Counted from the stretch's first letter, positions 17,469-26,924 are shown. The stretch: 64,000 bases of DNA from CAZISM01 sp964541895 (GCA_964541895.1 CAZISM010000003.1:62001-126000); one strand, 5' to 3'. The notes: generated by a model not told the origin, from the letters alone. Numbers and translations: made by a program.

Positions 17469-18296
17469 TCAGCGTTCCGGCAGCTTTTTAATCTGTCGCC
17501 ACGAGAACACCGGACCATCCACGCAGATATATTTGTGGCCGATAGCGCAATGACCGCATTTGCCGACACCACACTTCATGTAGCGCTCCAGGGTGGAAAT
17601 GATCCGGTCCTCCGGAAATCCCATGGCCAGTAAATCCTGGATGACGAATCGAATCATCACCGGCGGACCGCAGGTAAACGCCACCGTGCGCGCCGGATCT
17701 ATCTTTACTTTTTCGAACAAAGTGGTGACCACCCCGACATAGCCTGACCAGCCCGAATCCGGCTGATCAACAGTCTGCAGACAGGTGATGTCCTTGCGCT
17801 TCGACCAGGTCTCCAGGAGCGGCTTGTAAACGCGATCAGCCGGAGTGCGTGCGCCGTAGAGAATGGTAAATGCACCGAACGCATCGCGGCTGTCGAGCAT
17901 GGGGTCGATCAAAGATTTCAGCGGCGGCAGGCCGATGCCGCCGGCGATGAACAGGACGTCAAATCCTTTTACCTCTTCAAGGGGAAACTGGTTGCCCAGC
18001 GGCGCACGAATGCCCAGCACATCTCCCGACTTCATCCGATGCATGGCCAGGGTCACGTTGCCGATGGCGCGCACGGTGACGGCAAACGTGCCGAGCTCAT
18101 TTGGATTCGAACAAAAACCAAAAGGTGCTTCGCCGACGCCAAACACCGACGCTTCCACGAATTGGCCCGGACGATAGCGAAATTGACGGTTGTATTCCGG
18201 ATCCAGGAAATGCATGGTGAACGTTTTGGTGTCAATCGTTTCGTCCTCCATGCGGTCGATAACGGCCAGCGGCGGGATATAGAGATGATCCGTCAT
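17469..18296 (-). CDS. FAD/NAD(P)-binding electron-transfer subunit, sulfhydrogenase gamma / AsrB-like
   Basis: A 275-residue ferredoxin-reductase-type flavoprotein. The FAD domain comes first (YRPGQFVEASVFG, then FGFCSNP), followed by the NAD(P) domain (FIAGGIGLPPLKSLI, AFTCGPPVMI) and a C-terminal 2Fe-2S motif, MKCGVGKCGHCAIG plus a later cysteine. Such subunits pass electrons between NAD(P)H and iron-sulfur partners in cytoplasmic sulfhydrogenases and related complexes. Here it is encoded between the beta-like subunit (1-base gap) and hycI, with no group 3 hydrogenase large subunit nearby. The start at 18296 is at the domain boundary; longer frames upstream overlap the previous gene. Confidence 0.9.
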   Translation of the reverse strand: MTDHLYIPPLAVIDRMEDETIDTKTFTMHFLDPEYNRQFRYRPGQFVEASVFGVGEAPFGFCSNPNELGTFAVTVRAIGNVTLAMHRMKSGDVLGIRAPLGNQFPLEEVKGFDVLFIAGGIGLPPLKSLIDPMLDSRDAFGAFTILYGARTPADRVYKPLLETWSKRKDITCLQTVDQPDSGWSGYVGVVTTLFEKVKIDPARTVAFTCGPPVMIRFVIQDLLAMGFPEDRIISTLERYMKCGVGKCGHCAIGHKYICVDGPVFSWRQIKKLPER

Positions 18297-18297
18297 G

Positions 18298-19365
18298 TTA
18301 GCTCTCTTTTTCGATAAGGACCTGGCCGTCGCGACGGAGGCGTTTGACCACCGCTGCCATATCCAGCAGGCCAAAGGCTTCACACACCGTGATGCAGCGG
18401 CCACAGCCAACACAACCAGGGTGGCCGTCCTGATGAATATACGCGTAGCTGAGCTTGTGATAAAACCGTCGTTTCACCCGCTCTTTGGTTTTGGCGCGCG
18501 GATTATGTCCGGACGCTTCCCGGGTAAAGCCCGAATACTGGCAGGAATCCCAACAGCGGAAGCGGACGCCGGCGCCGTCCTGGTATTGGCCGTCGTTGAC
18601 ATCAAAACAGGTGCAAATGGGACAGACGTGGGTGCAGCCGCCGCAGCTGAAACACTCGGCCCCCATCTGCTCCCACAGCGCTTCATCCACCCTGTTGTTG
18701 GTGATCGCGATAACGGCTTTGGCGAGATAGGCGGTGGTCTCCATCTTTTCGTCGCAGGCCTGCATCAGCTCCAGCCGTTTGTTCGCGTCCGCGGGCGTCG
18801 CGGATTCCGTTCGCACGCCCTGCAAAAAGACCACGCCTTTGTCGGTGCCGATGTCGGCGAGAAAATAGTCCCCCAGATCGGTCAATTGCACGTCGTACCC
18901 TGCTGTCAGGGAAGGGCCGCCGTCACAGCAGATACAGAAGCAGGTGTCCAGCGGCACGGTGCACGCCAGGCTGACAATGATAGTGCTGTTGCGCCGTTCC
19001 CAGTAAGGGGTGTCTTGATAGACGCCGCCGAAAAAATGATCGCTATGGCGAATGCCTTGCACATCGCACGAACGGATGCCGAAAATAATCTGCGGTTCGA
19101 TGCGTTCGCGACGGGACAGAACCGGCACAGACTGTTCCCGGGTAAATACAAACAGCTCCTCCCAGGCCGGCGTCAAAAACCGTTTCAGCGGAGTGTAATC
19201 GTTCACATACTCAAAGGTGATTTCGTCGACGCTTTGCAGCGGTCTGAACGTCACCTCGCCGTCCGGCATGGCACACGGCCCAATGACCCGACTCTTCTCC
19301 AGCCAGCCGGCCAGATGGTTTAACAACGCTTGTTTTTCCAGACGAACGGATTCTCCGACCTTCAT
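18298..19365 (-). CDS. 4Fe-4S electron-transfer subunit, sulfhydrogenase beta / AsrA-like
   Basis: A 355-residue iron-sulfur protein. The N-terminal half has FGIRSCDVQGIRHSD and a cysteine patch DTCFCICCDGGP. The C-terminal half has two cluster motifs, CFSCGGCTHVCPICTCF and CVGCGRCITVC. This is the layout of the beta subunit of sulfhydrogenase and of anaerobic sulfite reductase subunit A, which relay electrons from the flavin subunit. The ATG at 19365 overlaps the stop of the molybdopterin gene (TGATG) and has GGAGG 7 bases upstream. With its neighbours it forms a possible NAD(P)H-dehydrogenase module for the membrane hydrogenase; that assembly is inference. Confidence 0.9.
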   Translation of the reverse strand: MKVGESVRLEKQALLNHLAGWLEKSRVIGPCAMPDGEVTFRPLQSVDEITFEYVNDYTPLKRFLTPAWEELFVFTREQSVPVLSRRERIEPQIIFGIRSCDVQGIRHSDHFFGGVYQDTPYWERRNSTIIVSLACTVPLDTCFCICCDGGPSLTAGYDVQLTDLGDYFLADIGTDKGVVFLQGVRTESATPADANKRLELMQACDEKMETTAYLAKAVIAITNNRVDEALWEQMGAECFSCGGCTHVCPICTCFDVNDGQYQDGAGVRFRCWDSCQYSGFTREASGHNPRAKTKERVKRRFYHKLSYAYIHQDGHPGCVGCGRCITVCEAFGLLDMAAVVKRLRRDGQVLIEKES

Positions 19366-21323
19366 CAAACGGCCTCCAATCGCGCGCGACAGCTTTTCAT
19401 CAGCGGCGTTTTCGATACCGGATCCAGCCCGGGCGACAGCAACGACAGGGTCTGACCGCCTCGCCTGTGCAGCGGCGCATAGAGGGTGCCCGGCAAAACG
19501 GCAGAGGTGACCACGACCTGGCGGACGAGTTCGCCGTACCGCGTCATGATGCGCACGTTCCAACCGCTGCGCAGCTTTAAGGCGCGGGCATCCTCGGTGT
19601 GGATTTCCACAATGGCGACCGGCTCTTCTTTGGCCAGCGTGTACGAATGTTCCAGCAAGGTGCCGCTATGGCGATGAAGACGGCCGCGACCGACGATGAG
19701 CGTAAACGGAAACTCGGTATCCGCGGGCTCGGCGGGAGCGGCGGGCTCGGCCAGAGAAAACAGGCTTTTGGAAAGACGGCCTCGTTGATCGCTCCAGATC
19801 GCGCCGCCGGGTGCCCGTAATGATTCGTAATTCATATCCTGATAGAGCGGCAGCGCGGCCGCCAGGTCGGCGAAAAGCGCAGCCGGGGTGCTCATCGGCC
19901 AAGCGGCGCCCCACTCGTTGGCAAGCAGGGTGATGATTTCGTAATCCGGCTTGCTTTCACCCAGCGGTGATATCGCGCGCTGCAATCGCTGCACGCGACG
20001 TTCCATGCTGGTGAAGGTGCCCTCTTTTTCGGCAAAGCTGCACGCCGGTAACACCACCGCTGCCATCTGCGCGGTCTCGGTCATAAACAGATCCTGCACC
20101 ACCAGAAAATCGAGTTGCTGCAACCGTTCTGAACGTGCCACCGTGCTGTGCAGGTTTTCTCCGACCACGTACAGGGAACGGATGCTCCCGCCGGCGTGAT
20201 CTACCATTTCCTGCAGGGTAAGGCCCGGCTCCCGGGGCAGCGCGGTGTTCCATACATGGGCATAGTGGGCAGCGGCCGACTCATCGCTTAAAAAATTATG
20301 ACCGGGCAGCAATTCGGCCGCCATGCCGACATCGATGCTGCCCTGCATGTTGCCCGGATTGAACAGCGGCAGGATACCGCATCCCGGCTTGTCGATTTTA
20401 TCCGTCATCATCGCCAGATCGAGAAGAGCGCGCACGGCCTGGTAGCCGTCCGTTTGTTGGGTCAGCCCGTTGCCGTAGACGATCACACCTGATTTGGCTT
20501 TGGCCCATATTTCCGCCGCCCGCGCGATCTCTTTAGCCTCCACAGCGCAAACCGCCGCCGCGGCCTCTGCGTTAAAGCGGGAGAGCCGCTCTTTCGTTTT
20601 CAACCAACCGCCGGCATTGGCTGAAAGCCAGCCTCGCTCCATAATTTCGTGCATTATGGCGTAGAGAAGGTGCAGGTCGGTCGATGGTTTGGGACGCAGG
20701 TGGCAGGCGTAAAAGCCGGAGAACTCCTGTTCGTGCGGGTCGATGAGAATCACGGACCGGCCGTTGCGCGCGGCTTGCAGAACCAGGGCGCCGACGCGGG
20801 CTGTTTGCGTTTTTGTATTGGCGCCGATGATCAGGATGACGTCGGCCTGGCTCAGGTCCTGAAACGTCGCCGTGGCCGCCGCGGTTCGCCCCTGGTTTAG
20901 CAAGGCGCGTACCGTCGGCCCCTGGTACAGCCGCATGGCGGTATCCAGGTTGGGCGTTGCCAATATCGTGCGGCTGAATCGAGTCAGCAGATACAGCTCT
21001 TCGTTGGTACACTTGAGCGAACCGATCACACCGGTCGCCGCCGCGCCGTAACGGTCGCGAACCCGCTCCATGCCTTCGCGGGTGGCCCGAAGCGCACGGG
21101 ACCAGGAAACCGGTTTGAAAACATTGTTCTCTTTGATTAAGGGCTGTGTGATTCGTTGTGGATGGTGGATGAATTGATAGCCGTTCCACCCTTTGCTGCA
21201 CAAAGTGCCTTTGCTGGCTGGATGAGCTCGTTGTGGGAATACCGCAACAACTCTCTGGTGTTCGACTTGTACGACAACACCGCAACCACAACCGCAAAAC
21301 GGGCAAGTGGTCAACACGTTCAC
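19365..21323 (-). CDS. Formate-dehydrogenase-like molybdopterin oxidoreductase lacking the Mo-ligand Cys/Sec
   Basis: A 652-residue MopB-family protein similar to formate dehydrogenase H. The N-terminal 4Fe-4S motif is complete (CPFCGCGC and GTLCSKGW). The active-site segment reads MRLYQGPTV where E. coli FdhF has ARVUHGPSV, so the Mo-ligating selenocysteine is tyrosine and the next histidine is glutamine. The position of FdhF Arg333 appears to be phenylalanine (PLFNPGN). Formate oxidation by the usual route is therefore unlikely. It may be a structural or electron-relay subunit. I favour the GTG at 21323, with GGGAGG about 10 bases upstream, over an ATG at 21341 that overlaps that ribosome site. 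It is the first gene of the hydrogenase operon. Confidence 0.85.
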   Translation of the reverse strand: MNVLTTCPFCGCGCGVVVQVEHQRVVAVFPQRAHPASKGTLCSKGWNGYQFIHHPQRITQPLIKENNVFKPVSWSRALRATREGMERVRDRYGAAATGVIGSLKCTNEELYLLTRFSRTILATPNLDTAMRLYQGPTVRALLNQGRTAAATATFQDLSQADVILIIGANTKTQTARVGALVLQAARNGRSVILIDPHEQEFSGFYACHLRPKPSTDLHLLYAIMHEIMERGWLSANAGGWLKTKERLSRFNAEAAAAVCAVEAKEIARAAEIWAKAKSGVIVYGNGLTQQTDGYQAVRALLDLAMMTDKIDKPGCGILPLFNPGNMQGSIDVGMAAELLPGHNFLSDESAAAHYAHVWNTALPREPGLTLQEMVDHAGGSIRSLYVVGENLHSTVARSERLQQLDFLVVQDLFMTETAQMAAVVLPACSFAEKEGTFTSMERRVQRLQRAISPLGESKPDYEIITLLANEWGAAWPMSTPAALFADLAAALPLYQDMNYESLRAPGGAIWSDQRGRLSKSLFSLAEPAAPAEPADTEFPFTLIVGRGRLHRHSGTLLEHSYTLAKEEPVAIVEIHTEDARALKLRSGWNVRIMTRYGELVRQVVVTSAVLPGTLYAPLHRRGGQTLSLLSPGLDPVSKTPLMKSCRARLEAV

Positions 21324-21827
21324 CTCGGCATCTCCTCCCATTCGTCAGTAGCCGGTTCAGTCCGCCGTCGAATTCTTGTTGCGCTAGAAGATGTGAATCG
21401 TGTACGTCATCGTAAGTGCGCAGGGCCTGTGGTATGTGAGGTGTGCCGTGCCCTTCGGTCAGTTGCGTAAGCGTAGGAATTGTGGAAAGATATACCTGTT
21501 GGCATAATATCAACAAAAAAGAGCAAAGACGCAAGGTTTTTCACCACGGCTGATAATTTAAGTTTAATCATCTTGACATAGAAAATAAAATTCGATAAAT
21601 TGAATGCTATGTAACGTGGGCGGCTGTATGCAGGTTTTGCCATTTCAACAGAGCAACGTTGTCGGTTTTTATCGTTCGTGCTGCCTGGCTCCTTCACCGG
21701 AAGGGATCTTGGTGCCGCTGTCGTTTCACCCATCATCTCCTTCTTCGCCCTCCTCCGCATTCCCTATCGTCTCGGATAGCATCACTACTCTTTTCTGTGC
21801 ACAGACGGCTAACAGAGGAGTTCCGTT
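21324..21827. other. Divergent intergenic region between hydrogenase operon and ade
   Basis: About 500 bases between two divergent transcripts. The middle (21480-21610) is AT-rich compared with the genes. It holds a good plus-strand promoter (21573-21601). For the minus strand only a weak candidate is visible: TATTAT at about 21505 with TTGCGT 19 bases upstream, spacing too long for a confident call. I saw no sigma-54 pair, no tRNA and no purine riboswitch motif upstream of ade. The part from 21605 to 21815 would be a 5' leader of over 200 bases; I recognise no structure in it. Confidence 0.6.
21573..21601 (+). promoter_or_regulatory. Candidate sigma-70 type promoter for ade
   Basis: TTGACA at 21573-21578 and TAAATT at 21596-21601, separated by 17 bases in AT-rich sequence. 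It points toward ade, whose ATG is about 225 bases downstream, leaving a long leader. Confidence 0.55.
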
Positions 21828-23558
21828 ATGATCAAAGAATATATTCAAGCAGCCCGCGGCCAGATGAAGGCCACCCTGGTTCTAAAAAATGCCCGCGTGA
21901 TCAATGTCTTTTCCGGCCACATCGAGGCGGTCGACGTAGCTGTCTACAGGGACACCGTCATCGGGCTGGGCAAATGCTATCACGGCGAAGAAGAGGTTGA
22001 TCTCAAGGGCCTGTACCTGGCGCCTGGCTTTATGGACGGCCATGTCCATATCGAAAGCTCCATGGTGGAGGTGCCGCAGTTCGCCCGCGCCGTGGTGCCG
22101 TTGGGCACGACCTCTGTCATCGCCGATCCTCACGAAATTGCCAACGTATTGGGATACGAAGGCATCCGCTATATGATGGATGCCAGCAAATTCAATCCGC
22201 TGAATGTGTTCTTTATGCTTTCTTCCTGCGTGCCGGCGTCGCCGCTGGAGACCGCCGGATCCGAGTTGCGTGCCTTTGATATCTTTCCCTTTCTGCGTGA
22301 AAAATGGGTGCTGGGGCTTGCCGAAATGATGAACTATCCCGGCGTATTGAACGCCGAACCGGACGTGCTCGACAAGATAAAAATCGTCCCGGACAAACGC
22401 ATCGACGGCCATGCCCCGGGATTGTCCGGTCTGGACTTGAACGCCTATATCACCGCCGGCGTGCAATCCGATCACGAATGCACCACTGTTGCCGAAGCAG
22501 AGGAAAAACTCAACCGGGGTATGTTTGTCATGATCCGGGAAGGATCAGGCACCAAAAATCTGCTCGATCTGTTGCCGCTGGTGACGGCGGCCAATGAACG
22601 GCGCTGCTTTTTTTGCACCGACGATCGCCATCCCAACGACATCCTCGGTGAGGGGCACATCAATTTCATGATCAAAACCAGCATCCGGGCCGGGCTGTCA
22701 CCGGTGACCGCCATTCGCATGGCGACCCTCAACACCGCGGAATACTTTGGCTTGCACAAATTGGGCGGCATTGGCCCGGGCCGCATGGCCGACCTGGTGG
22801 CGTTTGACAATTTTGAGGATTTCAACATCAGGCGGGTTTACAAGAACGGCCAGCTGGTCGCCCGCGATGGCGTTGCCATTTATGATGTGATGGTGCGCCC
22901 TCCTGCCGCCTTGCGCAGTTCGGTCAACATTCGCTGGCTCGAAGGCGACGAATTCTCCATTCCAGCCCAACGCTCGCGCTGCCGCGTGATCGGAGTGGTG
23001 CCGGATCAGATTGTCACCGAATACCTGGAAGAGGAGCCCACCGTGGTCGACGGGCACATCATATCCGACGTACAACGGGACCTGCTCCGCCTCTATGTGT
23101 TGGAACGGCATCGCGCTTCCGGCAATATCGGCCGCGGTTTGGTCAAAGGCTTTGGCCTGCAAAGAGGAGCGATCGCTACCTCGATCGGCCATGACAGTCA
23201 CAACATCATTGCCGTAGGCGTGCAGGATCGGGATATTCTCAAAGCGGTCACCTCCATCAATAAAATGGGCGGCGGCATCGCCGTTGTCGACGATGGCCAG
23301 GTTCTGGAATCCATCGAACTGCCCATAGCCGGACTCATGTCCAACAAACCGCTGGAATTCGTCAGTGCCAAAACCCGCGATCTGGTGGCCGCCTGCCACA
23401 GCCTCGGCGTACCGCTGGCCGATCCGCTGATGACGCTTTCGTTCCTGGCGCTGCCGGTCATTCCCAGGCTCAAATTAACCGATCGCGGTCTGGTGGATGT
23501 GGAAAAATTCGCTCACGTCGACCTGTTCCTCCAGGATAAAGTTGCAATCGGTCAATAA
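21828..23558 (+). CDS. ade: Adenine deaminase
   Basis: A 576-residue amidohydrolase that converts adenine to hypoxanthine and ammonia in purine salvage. It shows the metal-site motif PGFMDGHVHIESS, then VIADPHEIANVLG, and the later metal ligands in GVQSDHECT and FCTDDRHPND. The C-terminal half (about 390-576) is the adenine-deaminase-specific extension, with GMGGGIAV-like sequence MGGGIAVVDDG. The length is normal for the family. The start has AGAGGAG 8 bases upstream. The gene is divergent from the hydrogenase operon and seems to be transcribed alone, since a separate promoter candidate lies just after its stop. Confidence 0.96.
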   Translation: MIKEYIQAARGQMKATLVLKNARVINVFSGHIEAVDVAVYRDTVIGLGKCYHGEEEVDLKGLYLAPGFMDGHVHIESSMVEVPQFARAVVPLGTTSVIADPHEIANVLGYEGIRYMMDASKFNPLNVFFMLSSCVPASPLETAGSELRAFDIFPFLREKWVLGLAEMMNYPGVLNAEPDVLDKIKIVPDKRIDGHAPGLSGLDLNAYITAGVQSDHECTTVAEAEEKLNRGMFVMIREGSGTKNLLDLLPLVTAANERRCFFCTDDRHPNDILGEGHINFMIKTSIRAGLSPVTAIRMATLNTAEYFGLHKLGGIGPGRMADLVAFDNFEDFNIRRVYKNGQLVARDGVAIYDVMVRPPAALRSSVNIRWLEGDEFSIPAQRSRCRVIGVVPDQIVTEYLEEEPTVVDGHIISDVQRDLLRLYVLERHRASGNIGRGLVKGFGLQRGAIATSIGHDSHNIIAVGVQDRDILKAVTSINKMGGGIAVVDDGQVLESIELPIAGLMSNKPLEFVSAKTRDLVAACHSLGVPLADPLMTLSFLALPVIPRLKLTDRGLVDVEKFAHVDLFLQDKVAIGQ

Positions 23559-23563
23559 ATCCC

Positions 23564-23592
23564 TTGACAGGTTATTATTTTTTAAATACATT
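23564..23592 (+). promoter_or_regulatory. Candidate sigma-70 type promoter for the DUF4388 cluster
   Basis: TTGACA at 23564-23569 and TACATT at 23587-23592 with a 17-base spacer, starting 6 bases after the ade stop. A transcript would begin near 23599, which supports the ATG at 23640 as the start of the next gene. Confidence 0.55.
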
Positions 23593-23639
23593 GAATTGGT
23601 TTGTTCATAGACAGGGCCCCTTTGGTTCAGGCGTCGGAT

Positions 23640-25700
23640 ATGTCCCCACAGCACTCTTTATTACTCATCGATAACGATCCGAAGAATCTGCGCATTCTAA
23701 AGCAGTATTTTGCGGAAGAGCAGTACCACGTCGACGAAGCGTCCTCGGATGAAACGGCACGCGACAAATTGTCGACCACCGACTATGACGCCATCCTGTC
23801 AGAGGTCAGTGCCCCGCAGATCGACGGCTTTAAAATTCTCGAACACCTGCACCGCAACAATCAGACGCAGACCGCGGTGCTGTTCATCACACAAAAAAGC
23901 GACGTTTGGAACCGTGTTAAAAGCTTCAAGATGGGCGCTAAAGACTATATCGTCAAGCCCGTTCACGTCAAAGAGATCGGCGCCCGCGTCCACATGATTC
24001 TCAACCGCCTGCAGCGCCGCCGAACCCTGCAACGCCGTGAACAGCCCTTTTCCGGTCGACTGGAGGATCTGGCGCTGACCGATCTTATCGAGGTGTTGAG
24101 TCTGGAAAAACGCAGCGGCATTCTGGAACTGCGTAACGAAAATGCGTTGAGCGGTCGAGTTTATTTTCGCGACGGTCAGGTAACACAAGCGACCACCGCC
24201 ACCCAGCAGGCAGAAGAGGCGTTGTTCAAAATGATGTCGTGGCAAAAAGGGCGCTTTGCCATGCGTTTCATGCCGGTGGAAGACACCGATCAAATCGGTG
24301 TCAGCAACATGGGTCTACTTTTGCAAGGAGCAACCAGGATGGAACAACGCGAAGAACTCTTACGACAACTTCCTTCGCTCGATGCGGTTCTCGTGACCAC
24401 CGATAATTTCAAGCGAATTGTGGCAAAAAAAAATCTGGCCTCCGACCTCGATTATTTTATCTCCCTGTTTGACGGACAGCGTGCGCTGGGCCGAATTGTC
24501 GATGAAAGCATCTATGATGAAATCACCACGCTGAGCCGGATTCTCAAACTTTACCAGCTCGGTTTTTTGAATGCGTTGCGCGACCACACCCCTTCGCCCC
24601 AGGACAGCGAAATCGTTCCCCCTGCTGCGGCCGACGCGGATACGGAAGATGCACCGGAAATCGTCTTTCCCGACGAGATGGCGGTCGCAGCATCTCTGGA
24701 TGAGCAGGCTTTTACACTCCAGGAAGAGGTTATGGACGCGCTGGACGGAGATGGAGACAGCGACACCCCGGAGATGACGACCGCAGAAGCGGAAACGGAT
24801 GATGACTCCCAGATGGTCGTGCAGCACGATTTTGCCGATGACAGTATCAGCGAATTGCTGACCCGGGATTTCAGCAAGTGGGATTCCGGCTACGATAAAG
24901 ATCTCTTTTACGAACTGCGCGCCTCAGCAGAAGAAAAATCGGGTTTGCCGACCACCCCCCCGCTGCACAACGGCTCTGAAGACAGTCAGCTGCTTTTCCC
25001 GACTCTGGAGATGCTGGAACACGAACATCCGGCCGATGCCCTGTTGACGCTGAAAAGCGGGCCCTCTTTTCCCGAGTTGACTCATGAGGAACCGCCGCCA
25101 CCGCTGACACCGCCTGCGGCCAGCCGTCCACCAGCGGAACGTCCCGGCCAACTATTTCAAAAAGCCTATGGCCATATCCTGATTCTGGCCGGCGATGATC
25201 GCATGCGCCTGCAGATGGTCTCCAGCCTGGTCGGACCACATGTGCAAAACCAACGACTGGGGCACCCCGATTGGTCCGATCTGCTCCTCGGCACCGCCGA
25301 ATTCAAAGGCGGACACCTGTTGAACATCATCAGCGTTTCCGTCGCTAGGGAATTCACCGGCCTGATGGACTATTTCAGCCGCTCCATGTTCGGCTACATT
25401 GTCATGATCGATCGCCTGCCCGTGCCCTGGAGCTACTACCGCTATCTGCTGAAAACGCTGCAGCAATCGTATGGCGTGCCCTCTATCGTGCTGGTACCGG
25501 CACCTGTTTCTCTCGAAGCCAATTTATCAGAACTGGATTGGCGGGAACGTCTCGAACTGCGGGATCAGCAGATGCTGGCTACGCATGTCGAGTTTGAATC
25601 CATGACCTGCAAACGATTGATCTTTAAGCTTTTTGAGAGCTATTACCGCGACCGGGTGGTTATGCATAAAAAGAACAAAACGCGTCCCATCGGGGTATAG
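23640..25700 (+). CDS. Degenerate receiver - DUF4388 - GTPase-like fusion protein
   Basis: A 686-residue multidomain protein. Residues 1-125 have a receiver fold with the lysine kept (YIVKPVH), but the phosphorylated aspartate is replaced by glutamate (AILSEVSAP), so it may be locked in one state. A DUF4388 (PATAN-type) domain follows at about 140-240 (FSGRLEDLALTDLIEVLSLEKRSG begins it). The middle is acidic and low in complexity (about 335-500). The C-terminal 180 residues (HILILAGDDRMRLQMV onward) resemble SRPRB/MglA-like small GTPases, but the P-loop lysine and serine/threonine are missing. The ATG at 23640 fits the promoter upstream better than a TTG 39 bases earlier. It heads a run of related genes and could act in cell-surface or motility signalling, as DUF4388 proteins often do. 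Confidence 0.8.
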   Translation: MSPQHSLLLIDNDPKNLRILKQYFAEEQYHVDEASSDETARDKLSTTDYDAILSEVSAPQIDGFKILEHLHRNNQTQTAVLFITQKSDVWNRVKSFKMGAKDYIVKPVHVKEIGARVHMILNRLQRRRTLQRREQPFSGRLEDLALTDLIEVLSLEKRSGILELRNENALSGRVYFRDGQVTQATTATQQAEEALFKMMSWQKGRFAMRFMPVEDTDQIGVSNMGLLLQGATRMEQREELLRQLPSLDAVLVTTDNFKRIVAKKNLASDLDYFISLFDGQRALGRIVDESIYDEITTLSRILKLYQLGFLNALRDHTPSPQDSEIVPPAAADADTEDAPEIVFPDEMAVAASLDEQAFTLQEEVMDALDGDGDSDTPEMTTAEAETDDDSQMVVQHDFADDSISELLTRDFSKWDSGYDKDLFYELRASAEEKSGLPTTPPLHNGSEDSQLLFPTLEMLEHEHPADALLTLKSGPSFPELTHEEPPPPLTPPAASRPPAERPGQLFQKAYGHILILAGDDRMRLQMVSSLVGPHVQNQRLGHPDWSDLLLGTAEFKGGHLLNIISVSVAREFTGLMDYFSRSMFGYIVMIDRLPVPWSYYRYLLKTLQQSYGVPSIVLVPAPVSLEANLSELDWRERLELRDQQMLATHVEFESMTCKRLIFKLFESYYRDRVVMHKKNKTRPIGV

Positions 25701-25706
25701 CGACCT

Positions 25707-26876
25707 ATGGCCGGTTCTCTGCATACACATCGCCGCATCCTGATCATCGATCAGCCCTCTCCCGAGATCGAGCGGCTCCAACAGCGGTTGCTGGAATACG
25801 AAGTGGAAGCGGACGTTCAACCGGATCCCAGCGAAGCAGCCGCACAATGCCGCAAAGAGCCGTATCAGCTGGTGGTGACGGAATTGGAATTTTCCGAATA
25901 TCCGGATCTTGATATCGTTCAGGATCTGCGATCACAAGGCTACCACCGTCCGTTGCTGATCATCACACGGGCACCGGAGCTGGAAGAGCGGCTCAAACAC
26001 CTGGCGCTGGAAATCGATGATTACATCGGCAAACCGTTCCACCCGGAAGAGGTCGCCGCCCGCATCGACGCTCTGCTGCAGGAGACCGACCTGATCGCCG
26101 ACGCCCATTCCGACAAAAACCACTCTTTCTTCGGCCGACTCGAAGAGATGAATCTGATCGATCTGTTGCATACCCTGGATGCAGGAAAAAAGTCGGGCAT
26201 CATTACAATGATCCAACATCATAATGAGGCTACGGTGCTGTTCCGAAGCGGCCATGTGATCGATGCTCGTCTCGTCGACCTGGAGGCAGAGACCGCTCTG
26301 TTGCGGCTATTGCTGTGGAACCAGGGAGATTTTCACGCCGCCCTGCAGCCGCTCACAAACGAGGAAGCGGTCCTAAACATTTCCAAACAGGACTTGGTGG
26401 CTCTGCACAATCAATTGCAGCAACATCGACGCGAACTGTCGAACTGGCTGCCCGACCTCAAATCCCTTGTCGTCGCCACCCCGCAGGCCTTGCAAGCCGC
26501 CGATCTCAGCCAAGAGCAACTCGGCTGGGTCCGGCATCTGCAGCAGCCCTTTGCCATCGAAACGCTGCTGGATCATATGGACACCGCGGTGCAATCGCTG
26601 CAGACCGTTCAACAGCTGTTTGCGCTCGGCTATCTGCAGCTCGCCGCCTCTGACAGCGAATCCTTGTCCTGGCCGCAAGAGCTCCGCCAGGCTAAAAAGA
26701 AAAACAGCGACCGCTACCAGCGGCTGGCGTCGTTTTTTAAACGTAGCTTAAAAAAAAAACTGACTCCGAATCGCGGGAACCTGAAAACAGGGCTGGCTGA
26801 AGCGCACGCCTCCGCACCTGTTCAGCGGTCGTTGGGTCGCGCCGAATTGCTTTTGATCCGCCAAAAATTTCAATGA
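25707..26876 (+). CDS. Degenerate receiver - DUF4388 protein
   Basis: A 389-residue protein related to the preceding gene. The N-terminal receiver-like domain (about 8-125) keeps the fold and the lysine (YIGKPFHPEE), but the first acidic pair is reduced (ILIIDQPS) and the acceptor position reads VVTELEF, so phosphorylation is unlikely. A DUF4388 domain follows (FFGRLEEMNLIDLLHTLDAGKKSG). Residues 225-310 form another helical region (LPDLKSLVVATPQALQAADL), and a basic C-terminal tail (FFKRSLKKKL) ends the protein. The gene starts 6 bases after the previous stop, clearly in the same operon. Confidence 0.8.
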   Translation: MAGSLHTHRRILIIDQPSPEIERLQQRLLEYEVEADVQPDPSEAAAQCRKEPYQLVVTELEFSEYPDLDIVQDLRSQGYHRPLLIITRAPELEERLKHLALEIDDYIGKPFHPEEVAARIDALLQETDLIADAHSDKNHSFFGRLEEMNLIDLLHTLDAGKKSGIITMIQHHNEATVLFRSGHVIDARLVDLEAETALLRLLLWNQGDFHAALQPLTNEEAVLNISKQDLVALHNQLQQHRRELSNWLPDLKSLVVATPQALQAADLSQEQLGWVRHLQQPFAIETLLDHMDTAVQSLQTVQQLFALGYLQLAASDSESLSWPQELRQAKKKNSDRYQRLASFFKRSLKKKLTPNRGNLKTGLAEAHASAPVQRSLGRAELLLIRQKFQ

Positions 26877-26924
26877 TCCCGCTGCCGTCCGGTTTAACCG
26901 CAGTACCTTTGCAACCTCGGGCTG

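Noticed and set aside
21407..21760. Minus-strand open frame of 117 codons in the ade/hydrogenase gap
   Set aside because: Composition is not protein-like, it crosses the promoter candidate, and it shows no family features.
21605..21827. Purine riboswitch upstream of ade
   Set aside because: The long leader invites it, but I could not find the conserved junction sequences or the pairing loops.
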